NCBI GenBank assembly: GCA_002394725.1
Contig: DGUQ01000113.1
Span: 1-11,680, forward strand
Direction: 5' to 3'
From: Ruminococcaceae bacterium UBA4306
GTDB lineage: Bacteria > Bacillota > Clostridia > Oscillospirales > Acutalibacteraceae
Length of the DNA stretch: 11,680 nucleotides
The notes beneath the pieces were generated by a model. That model made no database searches, had not been told where the DNA came from, and saw nothing but the letters and a program-made list of their open reading frames with translations. The position numbers and the translations under genes were made by a program. The first letter of the stretch is position 1. Every line of letters starts with the position of its first letter. This document shows, piece by piece, positions 1-8,186 of this stretch.

Positions 1-221
1 TGAGCTGTCCCGGAGAATTCGGCATCATCAAGCGCCCCGCTCATGTCAAAGCGCGTTTTCAGGATCGAAACGGCGATTTTTGTGAGCTGGAGGGGGATGA
101 TCTGCTGGCGCAGGCAATGTGTCATGAGTTCGACCACCTCGACGGCATCATCTTCAAATCAAAGGTAGAGCGCATGCTCACCGAAGAAGAACTGCGTGAA
201 ATGAGAGAAGAGCAAGAATGA
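1..221 (+). CDS. def: Peptide deformylase, C-terminal part (5' end outside window)
   Basis: Peptide deformylase is the cytosolic metalloenzyme that removes the N-formyl group from the initiator methionine of nascent proteins. The first complete codon starts at base 3, and about 72 C-terminal residues are visible. They begin inside family motif 2 (EGCLSxP; here SCPGE), which carries the metal-binding Cys. Motif 3 follows as HEFDHLDG, matching the HExxHxxG-type motif that supplies the two metal-ligand histidines and the catalytic Glu. The tail (LTEEELREMREEQE) is charged, as is usual for the family. The stop TGA at 219-221 overlaps the fmt start in an ATGA arrangement, so the two are probably translationally coupled. 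The def-fmt pair is a widespread bacterial arrangement, because the two enzymes add and remove the same formyl group. The N-terminal half, with motif 1, is not in the window. Confidence 0.96.
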   Translation, partial: SCPGEFGIIKRPAHVKARFQDRNGDFCELEGDDLLAQAMCHEFDHLDGIIFKSKVERMLTEEELREMREEQE

Positions 222-1138
222 GAATCATATTCATGGGTACACCCGATTTTGCCGTGCCCTGCTTGAAGAAACTGATTGAAGCCGGACACGAGATCGCGGC
301 GGTATTCACCCAGCCCGATAAGCCGCGCGGCAGAAAACAGACGTTGACGCCGCCGGAGGTAAAGGTCTGCGCGCTGGAGCACGGCTTGACCGTTTATCAG
401 CCCAAGACCCTGCGTGACAGTGAAGCGTATGATATCATCAAAGAGATCGCCCCCGACTGTATCGTGGTCGCCGCGTACGGCAAGATATTGCCTAAAGAGA
501 TCCTTGATCTGCCGCCATACGGCTGTATCAATGTGCATGGCTCCCTGCTGCCGAAGTATCGCGGCTCGGCACCCATCCAGTGGTCGGTCATCAACGGTGA
601 TCGGGAAACAGGCGTGACCATCATGCAGATGGCTGAGGGCGTCGATACCGGCGATATGCTGTATCAAAAAGCGATCCCGATCGATATCGACGATACCGCC
701 GAGAGCATGTTCAATAAGCTCTCCGACTTAGGCGGTGAGATGATCGTCGAAGCGCTCGAAAAGCTCGAAAAAGGCGAGCTGACCGCAGAGAAGCAGGATG
801 AAGCGCTCGCGACGCACGCGCCGATGCTCGATAAGACGATCTCTGAGATCAACTGGCATCAACCCTCCCTCGAGGTGCATAATCTTGTCAGAGGTCTTTA
901 CAGCTGGCCGATCGCACAGACGACGCTGAACGGCAAAAAGCTCAAAATATACCGTACTTCCTTGGCGAAAGGGAGCGGGGATGCGGGCTCGGTGATCGCG
1001 ACTGATCCGCTCACGATCGCATGCTCGGATGGTTCCGTGGTGATCGAGGAGCTGCAGCTCGAAGGGAAAAAGCGTATGGACGCGAAAACATTTTTGATCG
1101 GTCATCCGCTCAAAATCAAAGATAAACTGGGAGAATAA
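218..1138 (+). CDS. fmt: Methionyl-tRNA formyltransferase
   Basis: Transfers a formyl group from 10-formyltetrahydrofolate to Met-tRNA(fMet), enabling initiation in the cytosol. The 306-residue length is normal for the family. The N-terminus (MRIIFMGTPDFAVP) is the classic Fmt start. The hydrolase/formyltransferase core holds the catalytic Asn105 and His107 (INVHGSLLPKYRGSAP) and Asp143 (EGVDTGDM). The C-terminal part, from about residue 205, is the tRNA-binding OB-like domain. The ATG overlaps the def stop by 4 bases; the purine-rich AGAGAAGAG just upstream, inside def, is the likely weak ribosome binding site, so coupling to def probably matters. A metallopeptidase gene follows after 13 bases. 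Nothing looks truncated or unusual. Identity is secure from motifs and context. Confidence 0.98.
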   Translation: MRIIFMGTPDFAVPCLKKLIEAGHEIAAVFTQPDKPRGRKQTLTPPEVKVCALEHGLTVYQPKTLRDSEAYDIIKEIAPDCIVVAAYGKILPKEILDLPPYGCINVHGSLLPKYRGSAPIQWSVINGDRETGVTIMQMAEGVDTGDMLYQKAIPIDIDDTAESMFNKLSDLGGEMIVEALEKLEKGELTAEKQDEALATHAPMLDKTISEINWHQPSLEVHNLVRGLYSWPIAQTTLNGKKLKIYRTSLAKGSGDAGSVIATDPLTIACSDGSVVIEELQLEGKKRMDAKTFLIGHPLKIKDKLGE

Positions 1139-1151
1139 AGGAGTCTGAACG

Positions 1152-1844
1152 ATGGTATTCTATAATTTGAATTATTTGATCTATATGCTGCCGTGTTTCA
1201 TTCTGTCATTGATTTGCAATATCATGGTCAAGTCAAATTTCAGCAAGTATTCACAGATCGCTAACTCCAGACGGTTATCAGGCGCTCAGGCGGCACAGCA
1301 GGTGTTGTCCGCACATGGTGTGACCGGTGTTCGGATCGAACCCGTGCACGGCAGTCTGACGGATCACTTCGATCCGCGATCCAATGTGATCCGCCTGTCG
1401 GAATCCGTTTATAACGCCAAGACAGTCGCGGCTGTCGGCGTAGCCTGTCATGAAGCAGGTCACGCTGTCCAGCATGCGGAGGGTTATCTGCCCAACAAGA
1501 TCCGTTCCGTGATTGTTCCGATGGCGAACTTCGGTTCCAGACTGAGCTGGATCTTCTTGGTAGTCGGTTTACTGCTGCCCACTAAATTCAACTTTGTCGT
1601 GATCATTGGTATCGTACTGTTCTCATTATCGGTATTGTTCACACTGATCACCCTGCCGGTCGAGTTCAACGCGTCCAATCGAGCGCTGAAAACGATCAAG
1701 GAAACCAATATGCTCAATCCCCAAGAGTATGACGGCGCAAAGAAGGTATTGACCTCCGCGGCAATGACCTATGTCGCCGCCGCCGCAACGTCGATCGCAC
1801 AGCTTCTGCGACTGCTGATGATCGCGAATAACCGCAGAAGATAA
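1152..1844 (+). CDS. yugP: Membrane zinc metallopeptidase, YugP family
   Basis: A 230-residue integral membrane protein of the YugP/zinc-metallopeptidase family (Pfam Zn_peptidase_2 by recognition). Visible parts are a hydrophobic N-terminal helix (about residues 8-26), a soluble segment with the zinc-binding catalytic motif HEAGH at 100-104, and two or three hydrophobic segments (about 130-143, 148-170 and 203-224). The stretch LPVEFNASNRAL at 168-179 is characteristic of the family and contains a Glu that could be the third zinc ligand. The physiological substrate of YugP proteins is not established, so I assign none. The start is supported by AAGGAG at 1138-1143, which overlaps the end of fmt and lies 8 bases before ATG. 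In clostridial genomes this gene commonly sits between fmt and rsmB; B. subtilis keeps yugP elsewhere. The symbol follows the B. subtilis homologue and implies family only. Confidence 0.9.
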   Translation: MVFYNLNYLIYMLPCFILSLICNIMVKSNFSKYSQIANSRRLSGAQAAQQVLSAHGVTGVRIEPVHGSLTDHFDPRSNVIRLSESVYNAKTVAAVGVACHEAGHAVQHAEGYLPNKIRSVIVPMANFGSRLSWIFLVVGLLLPTKFNFVVIIGIVLFSLSVLFTLITLPVEFNASNRALKTIKETNMLNPQEYDGAKKVLTSAAMTYVAAAATSIAQLLRLLMIANNRRR

Positions 1845-1868
1845 TTATTTTTAACAGAGGATTCAATC

Positions 1869-3203
1869 ATGGCTAATGTCAGAAACATCGCATATCATGT
1901 GCTGTATCGTGTGCTCTATGAGGACGCGTATTCTGCCATAGCCCTCAACAATGCCGTTCATAAAGAAGTGCTCAGCGGCGTGGACGTTTCCTTTTTATCG
2001 GCGCTGGTATACGGGGTGCTCGAACGCAAGCTGACGCTCGAATATATCATCCGTCAGTATTCCTCCATCCGTATCAAAAAGATTGAAAAAGGCACGCTGA
2101 TCGTGCTGTATCTCGGCATGTACCAGCTGATCTATATGGATAAGGTGCCCGACAGCGCCGCTGTCAATGAGAGCGTCAAGCTCTGTAAACAGCTCAAGCT
2201 CTATAAAAGCGCCGGCTTTGTCAACGCGGTATTGCGTAACTTTGTACGCGCGGATAAAGCGTATCGGCTGCCCGATCGACATAATATCGTCAAATATTGC
2301 AGCGTCGTGTATTCCTGCCCCGAAAGCATGGTGGAGGAGCTGATCGCGAACTATGGGGAGGATTTGACAGAGAGAGCCTTGCAGGGAATCCTCGGCAGAC
2401 CGCCGGTCACCGTTCGCGTCAATACCTTAAAGACGGACAAGGCAACTTTGACAAAGGCGCTCACAGCGCAAGGTGTGATCGTGAATGAAATTCCTTTTTT
2501 AGAAAATTCACTCCATCTCAGCGCGACCGGAAGTTTGGAAAAGATCCCCGAATTTCAGCAGGGGCACTTCTTTGTTGAGGACGCCGCGTCACAGCTGTGT
2601 GCCGAGCTCCTCGACGCTCAGCCCGGTGAGACGATCGCCGACGTCTGTGCCGCTCCGGGCGGTAAATCGCTCTACAGCGCGATCCTCATGGAGAACAGGG
2701 GAGAGATCCATGCCTATGATATCCATGAGCATAAGATCAAGCTGATGAAGCAGAACGCCGATCGGCTGGGAATTTCGATCCTACGCCCTGAGATACGGGA
2801 CGCGTCGTTAGATCGGGAGCTGCCCGAATGCGATAGAATCCTCTGTGATGTGCCCTGCTCAGGCTGGGGGATCCTTCGACGCAAGCCCGAAATTCGTTAC
2901 AAAACAGACACAAATATTGACATCTTGCCGAACTTGCAATACAGTATATTGTGTATGAGTGCGGAGAACCTCCCCTTAGATGGTGTTTTGGTCTATTCGA
3001 CCTGCACCCTGCGTCAAGCGGAGAATCATGATATCATCCGCCGCTTTTTGGCTGAACACCCCGATTTCATCGGTGAGCCGATCAAATTACCCGACGGGAT
3101 CGATCACCTCATCGAGGAAGAGCCGTATTGTCTGACCCTATTGCCCGGCGTGTATGATACGGACGGATTCTTTATCGCAAAGCTCAGGAGGAGATCGTCA
3201 TGA
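1869..3203 (+). CDS. rsmB: 16S rRNA (cytosine-967-C5)-methyltransferase RsmB
   Basis: SAM-dependent enzyme that makes m5C at position 967 (E. coli numbering) of 16S rRNA. At 444 residues it has normal length. The N-terminal ~130 residues form the NusB-like RNA-binding domain that separates RsmB from other RsmF/NOP2 enzymes. The C-terminal Rossmann methyltransferase shows motif I DVCAAPGGKS (258-267, SAM binding), motif IV DVPCSGWG with Cys330, and motif VI YSTCTLRQAEN with the catalytic Cys379. The preceding VEDAASQL (236-243) is also typical. AGAGG at 1856-1860 lies 8 bases before the ATG. The stop TGA overlaps the rlmN ATG by 4 bases (ATGA, 3200-3203). This rsmB-rlmN-prpC-prkC-rsgA order is conserved in Firmicutes, which supports the assignment over the related RsmF/YebU enzymes. 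Confidence 0.96.
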   Translation: MANVRNIAYHVLYRVLYEDAYSAIALNNAVHKEVLSGVDVSFLSALVYGVLERKLTLEYIIRQYSSIRIKKIEKGTLIVLYLGMYQLIYMDKVPDSAAVNESVKLCKQLKLYKSAGFVNAVLRNFVRADKAYRLPDRHNIVKYCSVVYSCPESMVEELIANYGEDLTERALQGILGRPPVTVRVNTLKTDKATLTKALTAQGVIVNEIPFLENSLHLSATGSLEKIPEFQQGHFFVEDAASQLCAELLDAQPGETIADVCAAPGGKSLYSAILMENRGEIHAYDIHEHKIKLMKQNADRLGISILRPEIRDASLDRELPECDRILCDVPCSGWGILRRKPEIRYKTDTNIDILPNLQYSILCMSAENLPLDGVLVYSTCTLRQAENHDIIRRFLAEHPDFIGEPIKLPDGIDHLIEEEPYCLTLLPGVYDTDGFFIAKLRRRSS

Positions 3204-4231
3204 CCGATATCAAGTCGATGAACCTCTCTGAGATTACAGCGTACCTTGTTGAGAACGGATTTGAAAAGTTCCGCTCCAAGCAGGTGCTCAACTGGATCAA
3301 ACAGGATGTAACGTCCTTTGATGATATGAAGAATGTTCCGCAAAGGCTGCGGGATTTTCTGAAAAACAACGCCTATCTTGCCTGTGCCGAGATCGTTCGC
3401 GTACAGCGCTCGAAGCTCGATGATACCGTCAAATACCTGTTCCGTCTGATTGACGGGGAGTATGTCGAGGGTGTTTTGATGCGCTATCACCACGGCAGGA
3501 CGATGTGCGTTTCCTCTCAGGTTGGATGTAAGATGGGCTGTACCTTCTGCGCGACAGGAAAAAGCGGTTTTTCACGCTCTTTGACCGCGTCGGAGATGAT
3601 CGCCCAGATCCGCAGTGCCGAGATCGATTGTGGGGAGCGTATCTCCAATGTGGTTTTGATGGGAATGGGCGAGCCGTTTGATAATTTTGACAACGTTATC
3701 CGATTTTTGAAGCTGGTTTCCTCAGAGGATTCGCTCCATATCGGTATGCGGCATATCACGGTCTCCACCTGTGGGATCGTACCGCGGATGATGGAATTCG
3801 CTGATCTTGAGCTGCAATGCGGATTATCCGTATCGCTCCACGCGCCGAACGATCCCATGCGTTCGCGCACGATGCCCGTCAACAGGCGGTATCCGATCGC
3901 TCAGGTGATGGAAGCCTCTCGTTATTATGTCGAGAAAACCAATCGGCGTATCACCTTTGAATACGCCCTGATCGACGGCGAGAACGATTCTGATGAAACG
4001 GCAAGGCAACTCGCGAAATTGCTCAAAGGCTTGCTGTGTCACGTCAACCTGATCCCTGTCAACAATGTCACGGGAGCAGGCTACAAACAAAGCTCACTGC
4101 AAAGGCAACAGACCTTTGTTAACATATTGTCCGGCTATGGCGTCAATGCCACGGTGCGCCGCACCCTCGGCGCTGATATCGACGCTTCCTGCGGACAGCT
4201 GAAAAGAAACTTTATGAAAGGGGATGTATGA
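3200..4231 (+). CDS. rlmN: Dual-specificity 23S rRNA/tRNA adenine-C2 methyltransferase RlmN (radical SAM)
   Basis: Radical-SAM enzyme that methylates C2 of A2503 in 23S rRNA (E. coli numbering) and, in characterised members, A37 of some tRNAs. The length is 343 residues. The [4Fe-4S] cluster motif CxxxCxxC is at Cys110, Cys114 and Cys117 (VGCKMGCTFCATG). The methyl-carrying and resolving cysteines of the ping-pong mechanism are visible: Cys331 in ADIDASCGQL and Cys103 in TMCVSSQVGC. MGMGEPF at 154-160 is the SAM-binding GEP motif. The N-terminal ~90 residues form the accessory RNA-binding domain. It lacks features that would indicate the resistance paralogue Cfr, and its operon position is that of housekeeping rlmN. 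A strong AGGAGGAG site (3186-3193) lies inside rsmB just before the start. The stop lies 8 bases inside the annotated prpC start. Confidence 0.97.
   Translation: MTDIKSMNLSEITAYLVENGFEKFRSKQVLNWIKQDVTSFDDMKNVPQRLRDFLKNNAYLACAEIVRVQRSKLDDTVKYLFRLIDGEYVEGVLMRYHHGRTMCVSSQVGCKMGCTFCATGKSGFSRSLTASEMIAQIRSAEIDCGERISNVVLMGMGEPFDNFDNVIRFLKLVSSEDSLHIGMRHITVSTCGIVPRMMEFADLELQCGLSVSLHAPNDPMRSRTMPVNRRYPIAQVMEASRYYVEKTNRRITFEYALIDGENDSDETARQLAKLLKGLLCHVNLIPVNNVTGAGYKQSSLQRQQTFVNILSGYGVNATVRRTLGADIDASCGQLKRNFMKGDV
4217..4223 (+). promoter_or_regulatory. Ribosome binding site that bears on the prpC start choice
   Basis: AAAGGGG abuts the ATG at 4224 directly, which is too close for efficient initiation. 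The same site lies 9 bases before an in-frame TTG at 4233-4235. The site therefore fits the TTG start better than the ATG. This is read from spacing only. Confidence 0.5.
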
Positions 4232-4958
4232 CTTGGAAGTTTTCTCTAAAACCGATATCGGACTGGTCCGTACCGAAAATCAGGACAGCTCCGCATATTC
4301 TGTCATCTCCTCAGACTGCGCCTGGGCAGTCGTATGCGACGGTATGGGCGGCGCCAACGGAGGCAAAACAGCCTCTTCTGCCGCTGTCAATTACATATCT
4401 GAGTTTATCAACCGCGAATTCAAGGAGGATATGGATGACGAGGCTTTGTCCGAGATGCTGATATCCGCTGTGGACGGCGCGAATCTGCGCGTCTACAAGA
4501 TGTCGATGGAGGATTACGAGCTTGCCGGAATGGGCACGACCTGCGATCTGGTTCTGGTTCGCGGCAATGTCGCGCATGTCGTTCATGTCGGCGACAGCCG
4601 CACTTACTCGATTCGTAACGGTAAAATATTGCAGATCACGGAGGATCATTCTCTGGTGCAGGAGATGGTGCGCCGCGGCGAGCTCACGCCCGATCAGGCG
4701 ATGCATCATCCCAACAAGAACCTGATCACCAGAGCGCTCGGTATCTCGCATGAGGTGCATATCGATTATATCGAGGCTGAATTCTGCGAGGGCGACGTCC
4801 TGCTGATCTGCTCCGACGGCTTATCCAACTATGTCAGCAAGGCCGATATGGTGCGTACCGTCAAGGAACACAAAGGCGAATTACTCATTGATACACTGGT
4901 AGAAATTGCAAAGCGCCACGGCGGTCACGACAACATCACCGTCACGGTAGTATACTGA
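4224..4958 (+). CDS. prpC: PP2C-family Ser/Thr protein phosphatase (PrpC/Stp)
   Basis: Metal-dependent cytosolic phosphatase that reverses phosphorylation by the neighbouring PASTA kinase. The length is 244 residues, normal for bacterial Stp/PrpC. PP2C metal-binding residues are in place: Asp20 or Asp21 in ENQDSS, Asp39-Gly40 in CDGMGGANGG, Asp198 in CSDGLSNYV and Asp236-Asn237 in GGHDNITV. The GDSRTY motif (123-128) is also present. The 5' end is uncertain. The ATG at 4224 overlaps rlmN by 8 bases and has the Shine-Dalgarno sequence directly against it, whereas TTG at 4233 gives MEVFSKTDIGLVR, which resembles the usual family N-terminus, with good spacing. The kinase gene follows within about 17 bases, the standard phosphatase-kinase pair. 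Function is secure; only the first three codons are in doubt. Confidence 0.95.
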   Translation: MYDLEVFSKTDIGLVRTENQDSSAYSVISSDCAWAVVCDGMGGANGGKTASSAAVNYISEFINREFKEDMDDEALSEMLISAVDGANLRVYKMSMEDYELAGMGTTCDLVLVRGNVAHVVHVGDSRTYSIRNGKILQITEDHSLVQEMVRRGELTPDQAMHHPNKNLITRALGISHEVHIDYIEAEFCEGDVLLICSDGLSNYVSKADMVRTVKEHKGELLIDTLVEIAKRHGGHDNITVTVVY

Positions 4959-4975
4959 GGAATGGAGTGAGTCAC

Positions 4976-7012
4976 ATGGATAAATATACCGGCAAGAAGC
5001 TTGACGGCAGATATGAGATCCGCGAGTTGATCGGCGTAGGCGGTATGGCAAATGTATATCACTGCTATGATACGATCGACGCTCGCGAGGTAGCGATCAA
5101 GATATTAAAGGATGAGTTTTTGGATAACGAGGATTTCATCCGACGTTTTAAGAATGAGAGCAAAGCGATCGCGGTACTGAATCATCCGAACATCGTCCGC
5201 GTGTATGACGTCAGCTTCGGCGATATGATCCAGTATATCGTCATGGAATATATCGACGGCATCACGCTCAAGGAATACATCGACATGCAGAAGGTGCTCG
5301 ACTGGAAAGAGACCGTGCACCTGACGACACAGATATTGAAAGCGCTGCAGCACGCGCATGAGAACGGTATCGTCCACCGTGATATCAAGCCGCATAACAT
5401 CATGCTGCTGCAGGACGGCACGATCAAGGTTACGGACTTCGGCATCGCGCGATTTTCTTCAAACGCGACCCGTACTATGACCGAGCAGGCGATCGGCTCC
5501 GTCCACTATATCGCGCCCGAGCAGGCTCGCGGTGAAAAGACCGACGGCAAGACCGACATCTATTCCGTCGGCGTGATGATGTATGAGATGCTCACCGGCA
5601 CACTGCCCTTTGACGGCGATTCCGCTGTTTCTGTCGCGCTGATGCAGCTGCAGGCAAAGGCAAAGCGTCCGCGTGAGATCAATCCCGATATCCCCGAGGG
5701 TCTGGAAGAGATCACCATGAAGGCGATGCAGAAGGATCCCGAGGATCGCTATCATTCCGCTGTCGAGATGCTCAGCGATATCGAGCGCTTCCGCTTGAAT
5801 CCCAGTATCGTTTTCAACTATGTCTATCACGATGACCCTGCTGATGATCGGAAGAATCAGGAGGAACAGCCGAAAAAGGATTATGAGGATCCCGAGGAGG
5901 ATGTACAGGAAGAATACTACGACGAGGATGTTCCCGTTCGCAGCCCCGTACTCTCCGCCATCAAGGGTATCATTATTGCCGCGGTGATCGCGCTGGTCGT
6001 ATTCGGCGGACTCGCGGCGTATCAGGGCTATGTTTCCGCACAGCCCAAGGAGGTCGAGGTTCCCGACTTTACCAATATGACGCTCAGTGAAGCGAACGCG
6101 AAAAATAACGGTAAATTCAACTTTACCTATGTCAGCCGTTACAGCGACGATATCCCTGTTGATACCATCATCGAGCAGAACCCCTCCGGCGGTTCCAAGA
6201 AGATGAAGGAGGGCTCTACGATCGAGCTGATCGTCAACTCTGCCGATACTTATGTGCCCGTTCCGTATATCAACGGCGCTTTGGGCAGCGAGCAGATCCA
6301 GGCGACGATCGAGAAGGCGAACCTTGTTCCCAAGATCCTCTATGTAGAAAGTGAACAGACCGCCCAGAAGATCGACGGCGTCTATCCGCCTACCGGTACT
6401 CAGGTCAAGATCGGATCATCCGTCTATGTGTATGTGTCAAAAGGCGTGACCAAGCAAAGAATCGTGATGCCCGATATCAAGGGCTATTCCGCGGAAAAGG
6501 CTGTTTCTGCCTTAAAGGAAGCCGGCTTTACGAACTACAAGGTCGAATACGATGAAAGGATCGAAGCCGAGAAGGATGAGGTCGTCAGACAGAATCCGAT
6601 GCAGGGCAGTGAGGTCGTATCCGACTATGAGATCACCGTTATTTGCTCAAAGGGCAATCAAAAGGAGAAGAAGGTCAATATCGAGGTCGACTTACCCTCT
6701 GAGGTAAATACAAGCGTCAGCATGAAGGTACTGGTTGACGGCGCTGTTGACAATGAGAATTCGAAGGACGTTGTACCTTCCTACAATCCCAAGTATAAGA
6801 TCACGGTCAACGTCAAGGATGACGCGACCATCATTGTGCTGCTGGATGATCAGCAGTACCGTGAGTACAAGGTCGATTATAAGAACAACTCCGTCTCCTT
6901 GGAGAATTCCTATCCGTATACACCGAAAGAGACCGAGGCTCCCGAGACACAGGCGCCTGCGGTTGAAGAAGATACCTCAAGTCAGGCGGATGACGGTTCC
7001 GCGGCAGGTTAA
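4976..7012 (+). CDS. prkC: Membrane Ser/Thr protein kinase with three PASTA repeats (PrkC/Stk)
   Basis: Hanks-type receptor kinase that senses peptidoglycan-related ligands outside and phosphorylates proteins inside the cell. In the 678-residue form, residues ~10-275 are the kinase: glycine loop (IGVGGMANVY), VAIK Lys42, HRDIKPHN with Asp136 and Asn141, DFG Asp154, a Ser/Thr-rich activation loop (SSNATRTMTEQ) and APE 180-182, all intact. An acidic juxtamembrane stretch (~285-320) leads to one transmembrane helix (~331-349). Three extracellular PASTA repeats follow (~359-424, 425-490, 494-560). Next come a beta-rich region without a name I can give (~561-648) and a Pro/Thr/Glu-rich low-complexity tail. 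I chose ATG 4976, with GGAG 8 bases upstream; GTG at 4967 would add three residues. The PrpC gene is immediately upstream. rsgA begins 2 bases after the stop. Confidence 0.97.
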   Translation: MDKYTGKKLDGRYEIRELIGVGGMANVYHCYDTIDAREVAIKILKDEFLDNEDFIRRFKNESKAIAVLNHPNIVRVYDVSFGDMIQYIVMEYIDGITLKEYIDMQKVLDWKETVHLTTQILKALQHAHENGIVHRDIKPHNIMLLQDGTIKVTDFGIARFSSNATRTMTEQAIGSVHYIAPEQARGEKTDGKTDIYSVGVMMYEMLTGTLPFDGDSAVSVALMQLQAKAKRPREINPDIPEGLEEITMKAMQKDPEDRYHSAVEMLSDIERFRLNPSIVFNYVYHDDPADDRKNQEEQPKKDYEDPEEDVQEEYYDEDVPVRSPVLSAIKGIIIAAVIALVVFGGLAAYQGYVSAQPKEVEVPDFTNMTLSEANAKNNGKFNFTYVSRYSDDIPVDTIIEQNPSGGSKKMKEGSTIELIVNSADTYVPVPYINGALGSEQIQATIEKANLVPKILYVESEQTAQKIDGVYPPTGTQVKIGSSVYVYVSKGVTKQRIVMPDIKGYSAEKAVSALKEAGFTNYKVEYDERIEAEKDEVVRQNPMQGSEVVSDYEITVICSKGNQKEKKVNIEVDLPSEVNTSVSMKVLVDGAVDNENSKDVVPSYNPKYKITVNVKDDATIIVLLDDQQYREYKVDYKNNSVSLENSYPYTPKETEAPETQAPAVEEDTSSQADDGSAAG

Positions 7013-7014
7013 GT

Positions 7015-7905
7015 ATGAGGCAAAATACCGGTATTATTATCAAAATCACAGGCGGCTTCTATTATGTAGAGGCCGCCGATAGTGTTTATGAATGTAAGGC
7101 GCGCGGCGTGTTCCGCAAGAGGGGCACCTCGCCCTTGGTAGGCGATATCGTCGATATCATCGTTCCCGAGGACGGCTATTGTTCCATCGACAGGATTCAC
7201 GAGCGCCGCAATTCTCTGGCGCGTCCGGCGTTGGCGAATCTGGATCAGCTGATGATCATCAGCTCCGTGAAAGAGCCGGATGTCAATCTGTACCTGATCG
7301 ACAAGATGACCGCCGCCGCAGTGAATAAGGAGATCACGCCGATCGTCGTCTTTTCAAAGAGCGATCTCGCGCAGACGGATGAGTTGATGGAGATCTATCG
7401 CAAGGTGGATATCCCTGCCTTCTCCTTTTCATCGATCGATAACCGCGGATTGGATGAGATCAAGGCGGTGCTCAAGGATAAGGTGACCGCCTTTTGCGGC
7501 AATTCGGGGGTGGGGAAGAGCACCCTGCTCAACGCGCTGTTCCCCGAGCTGTCTCTCCAAACAGGAGAGATCAGTGATAAGCTGGGTCGCGGCAGACACA
7601 CCACTCGAACTGTAGAATTGTTTAAAAAGCACGGCGGTTATATCGCCGATACTCCGGGCTTTTCTACGGTAGATATTGAGCGCTTTGAGCTGATCCGCAA
7701 GGATGAACTCAAATTCGCTTTTCCGGAATTCGATCGGTTTTTCGGTACCTGTCAGTTCAACTCCTGCAATCATGTATGTGAAAAGGGCTGTAAGGTACTC
7801 GACGCTGTTGCCAGCGGTATCATCCCTCCGTCGCGCCATGACAGCTACGTCCGTATGTACAACGAGGTCAAGGATATCAAGGAATGGCAGATCAATCCTA
7901 AATAG
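7015..7905 (+). CDS. rsgA: Small-subunit ribosome biogenesis GTPase RsgA
   Basis: Circularly permuted GTPase (RsgA/YjeQ/CpgA) that acts late in 30S assembly. At 296 residues it matches Firmicute members. The N-terminal OB-fold covers roughly residues 1-70 (KARGVFRKRGTSPLVGD). The permuted G motifs appear in the expected order: G4 SKSD at 114-117 (NKxD in the consensus, so Ser replaces Asn), then G1 GNSGVGKS at 162-169, then G3 DTPG at 212-215. The C-terminal zinc knuckle is C246-x4-C251-x-H253-x5-C259. The ATG lies 2 bases after the prkC stop, with only a weak AGG upstream, so translation probably depends on coupling to prkC. In B. subtilis the homologue (cpgA) is a PrkC/PrpC substrate, which suits this location. 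It is the last gene of the run, before a terminator. Confidence 0.97.
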   Translation: MRQNTGIIIKITGGFYYVEAADSVYECKARGVFRKRGTSPLVGDIVDIIVPEDGYCSIDRIHERRNSLARPALANLDQLMIISSVKEPDVNLYLIDKMTAAAVNKEITPIVVFSKSDLAQTDELMEIYRKVDIPAFSFSSIDNRGLDEIKAVLKDKVTAFCGNSGVGKSTLLNALFPELSLQTGEISDKLGRGRHTTRTVELFKKHGGYIADTPGFSTVDIERFELIRKDELKFAFPEFDRFFGTCQFNSCNHVCEKGCKVLDAVASGIIPPSRHDSYVRMYNEVKDIKEWQINPK

Positions 7906-7906
7906 T

Positions 7907-7941
7907 AAAAAAGAGAGACACCTTGCGGTATCTCTCTTTTT
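7907..7941. terminator. Bidirectional intrinsic terminator between rsgA and tRNA-Ala
   Basis: The hairpin pairs AAAAAGAGAGA-x-ACC with GGT-x-TCTCTCTTTTT around a TTGC loop, with one internal C/A mismatch. It has an A-tract on the left and a T-tract on the right, so it can terminate + strand transcripts from rsgA and - strand transcripts past the tRNA. It starts one base after the rsgA stop and ends 7 bases from the tRNA 3' end. Confidence 0.85.
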
Positions 7942-7948
7942 ATTGATA

Positions 7949-8024
<76 letters not shown>

Positions 8025-8035
8025 AAGTCATGTAT

Positions 8036-8064
8036 ATCATAGCATACTTCGATCGATATTGCAA
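8036..8064 (-). promoter_or_regulatory. Promoter for tRNA-Ala
   Basis: On the - strand, TTGCAA (8064-8059) and TATGAT (8041-8036) are separated by 17 bases. The -10 is preceded by TGC, making an extended -10 (TGnTATGAT). The -10 ends 11 bases before the mature tRNA 5' end, so the 5' leader would be only a few bases. Assigned by pattern and position. Confidence 0.65.
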
Positions 8065-8186
8065 GAAAAATTTTCAATAGATAGCTATTTATTATAATTA
8101 TTTAGCGTTTCATTTTTGATCATCGGTGTTTCAAGACGCTCGAAATCACATTTACAAAAATGTAATCTCATTTTTCTTCTACGCTA

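Noticed and set aside
122..667. A 181-codon - strand open frame opposite def and fmt
   Set aside because: It lies antisense to two genes with clear catalytic motifs, and its composition (His/Arg/Gln-rich) is typical of a shadow frame.
3200..4231. Cfr-type antibiotic-resistance methyltransferase instead of RlmN
   Set aside because: Position in the rsmB-rlmN-prpC operon and the ADIDASCGQL ending match housekeeping RlmN.
4967..4978. GTG at 4967 as the prkC start
   Set aside because: It is possible, with GAGG 6 bases upstream, but ATG 4976 has good spacing from GGAG and gives the usual family N-terminus; the difference is three residues.
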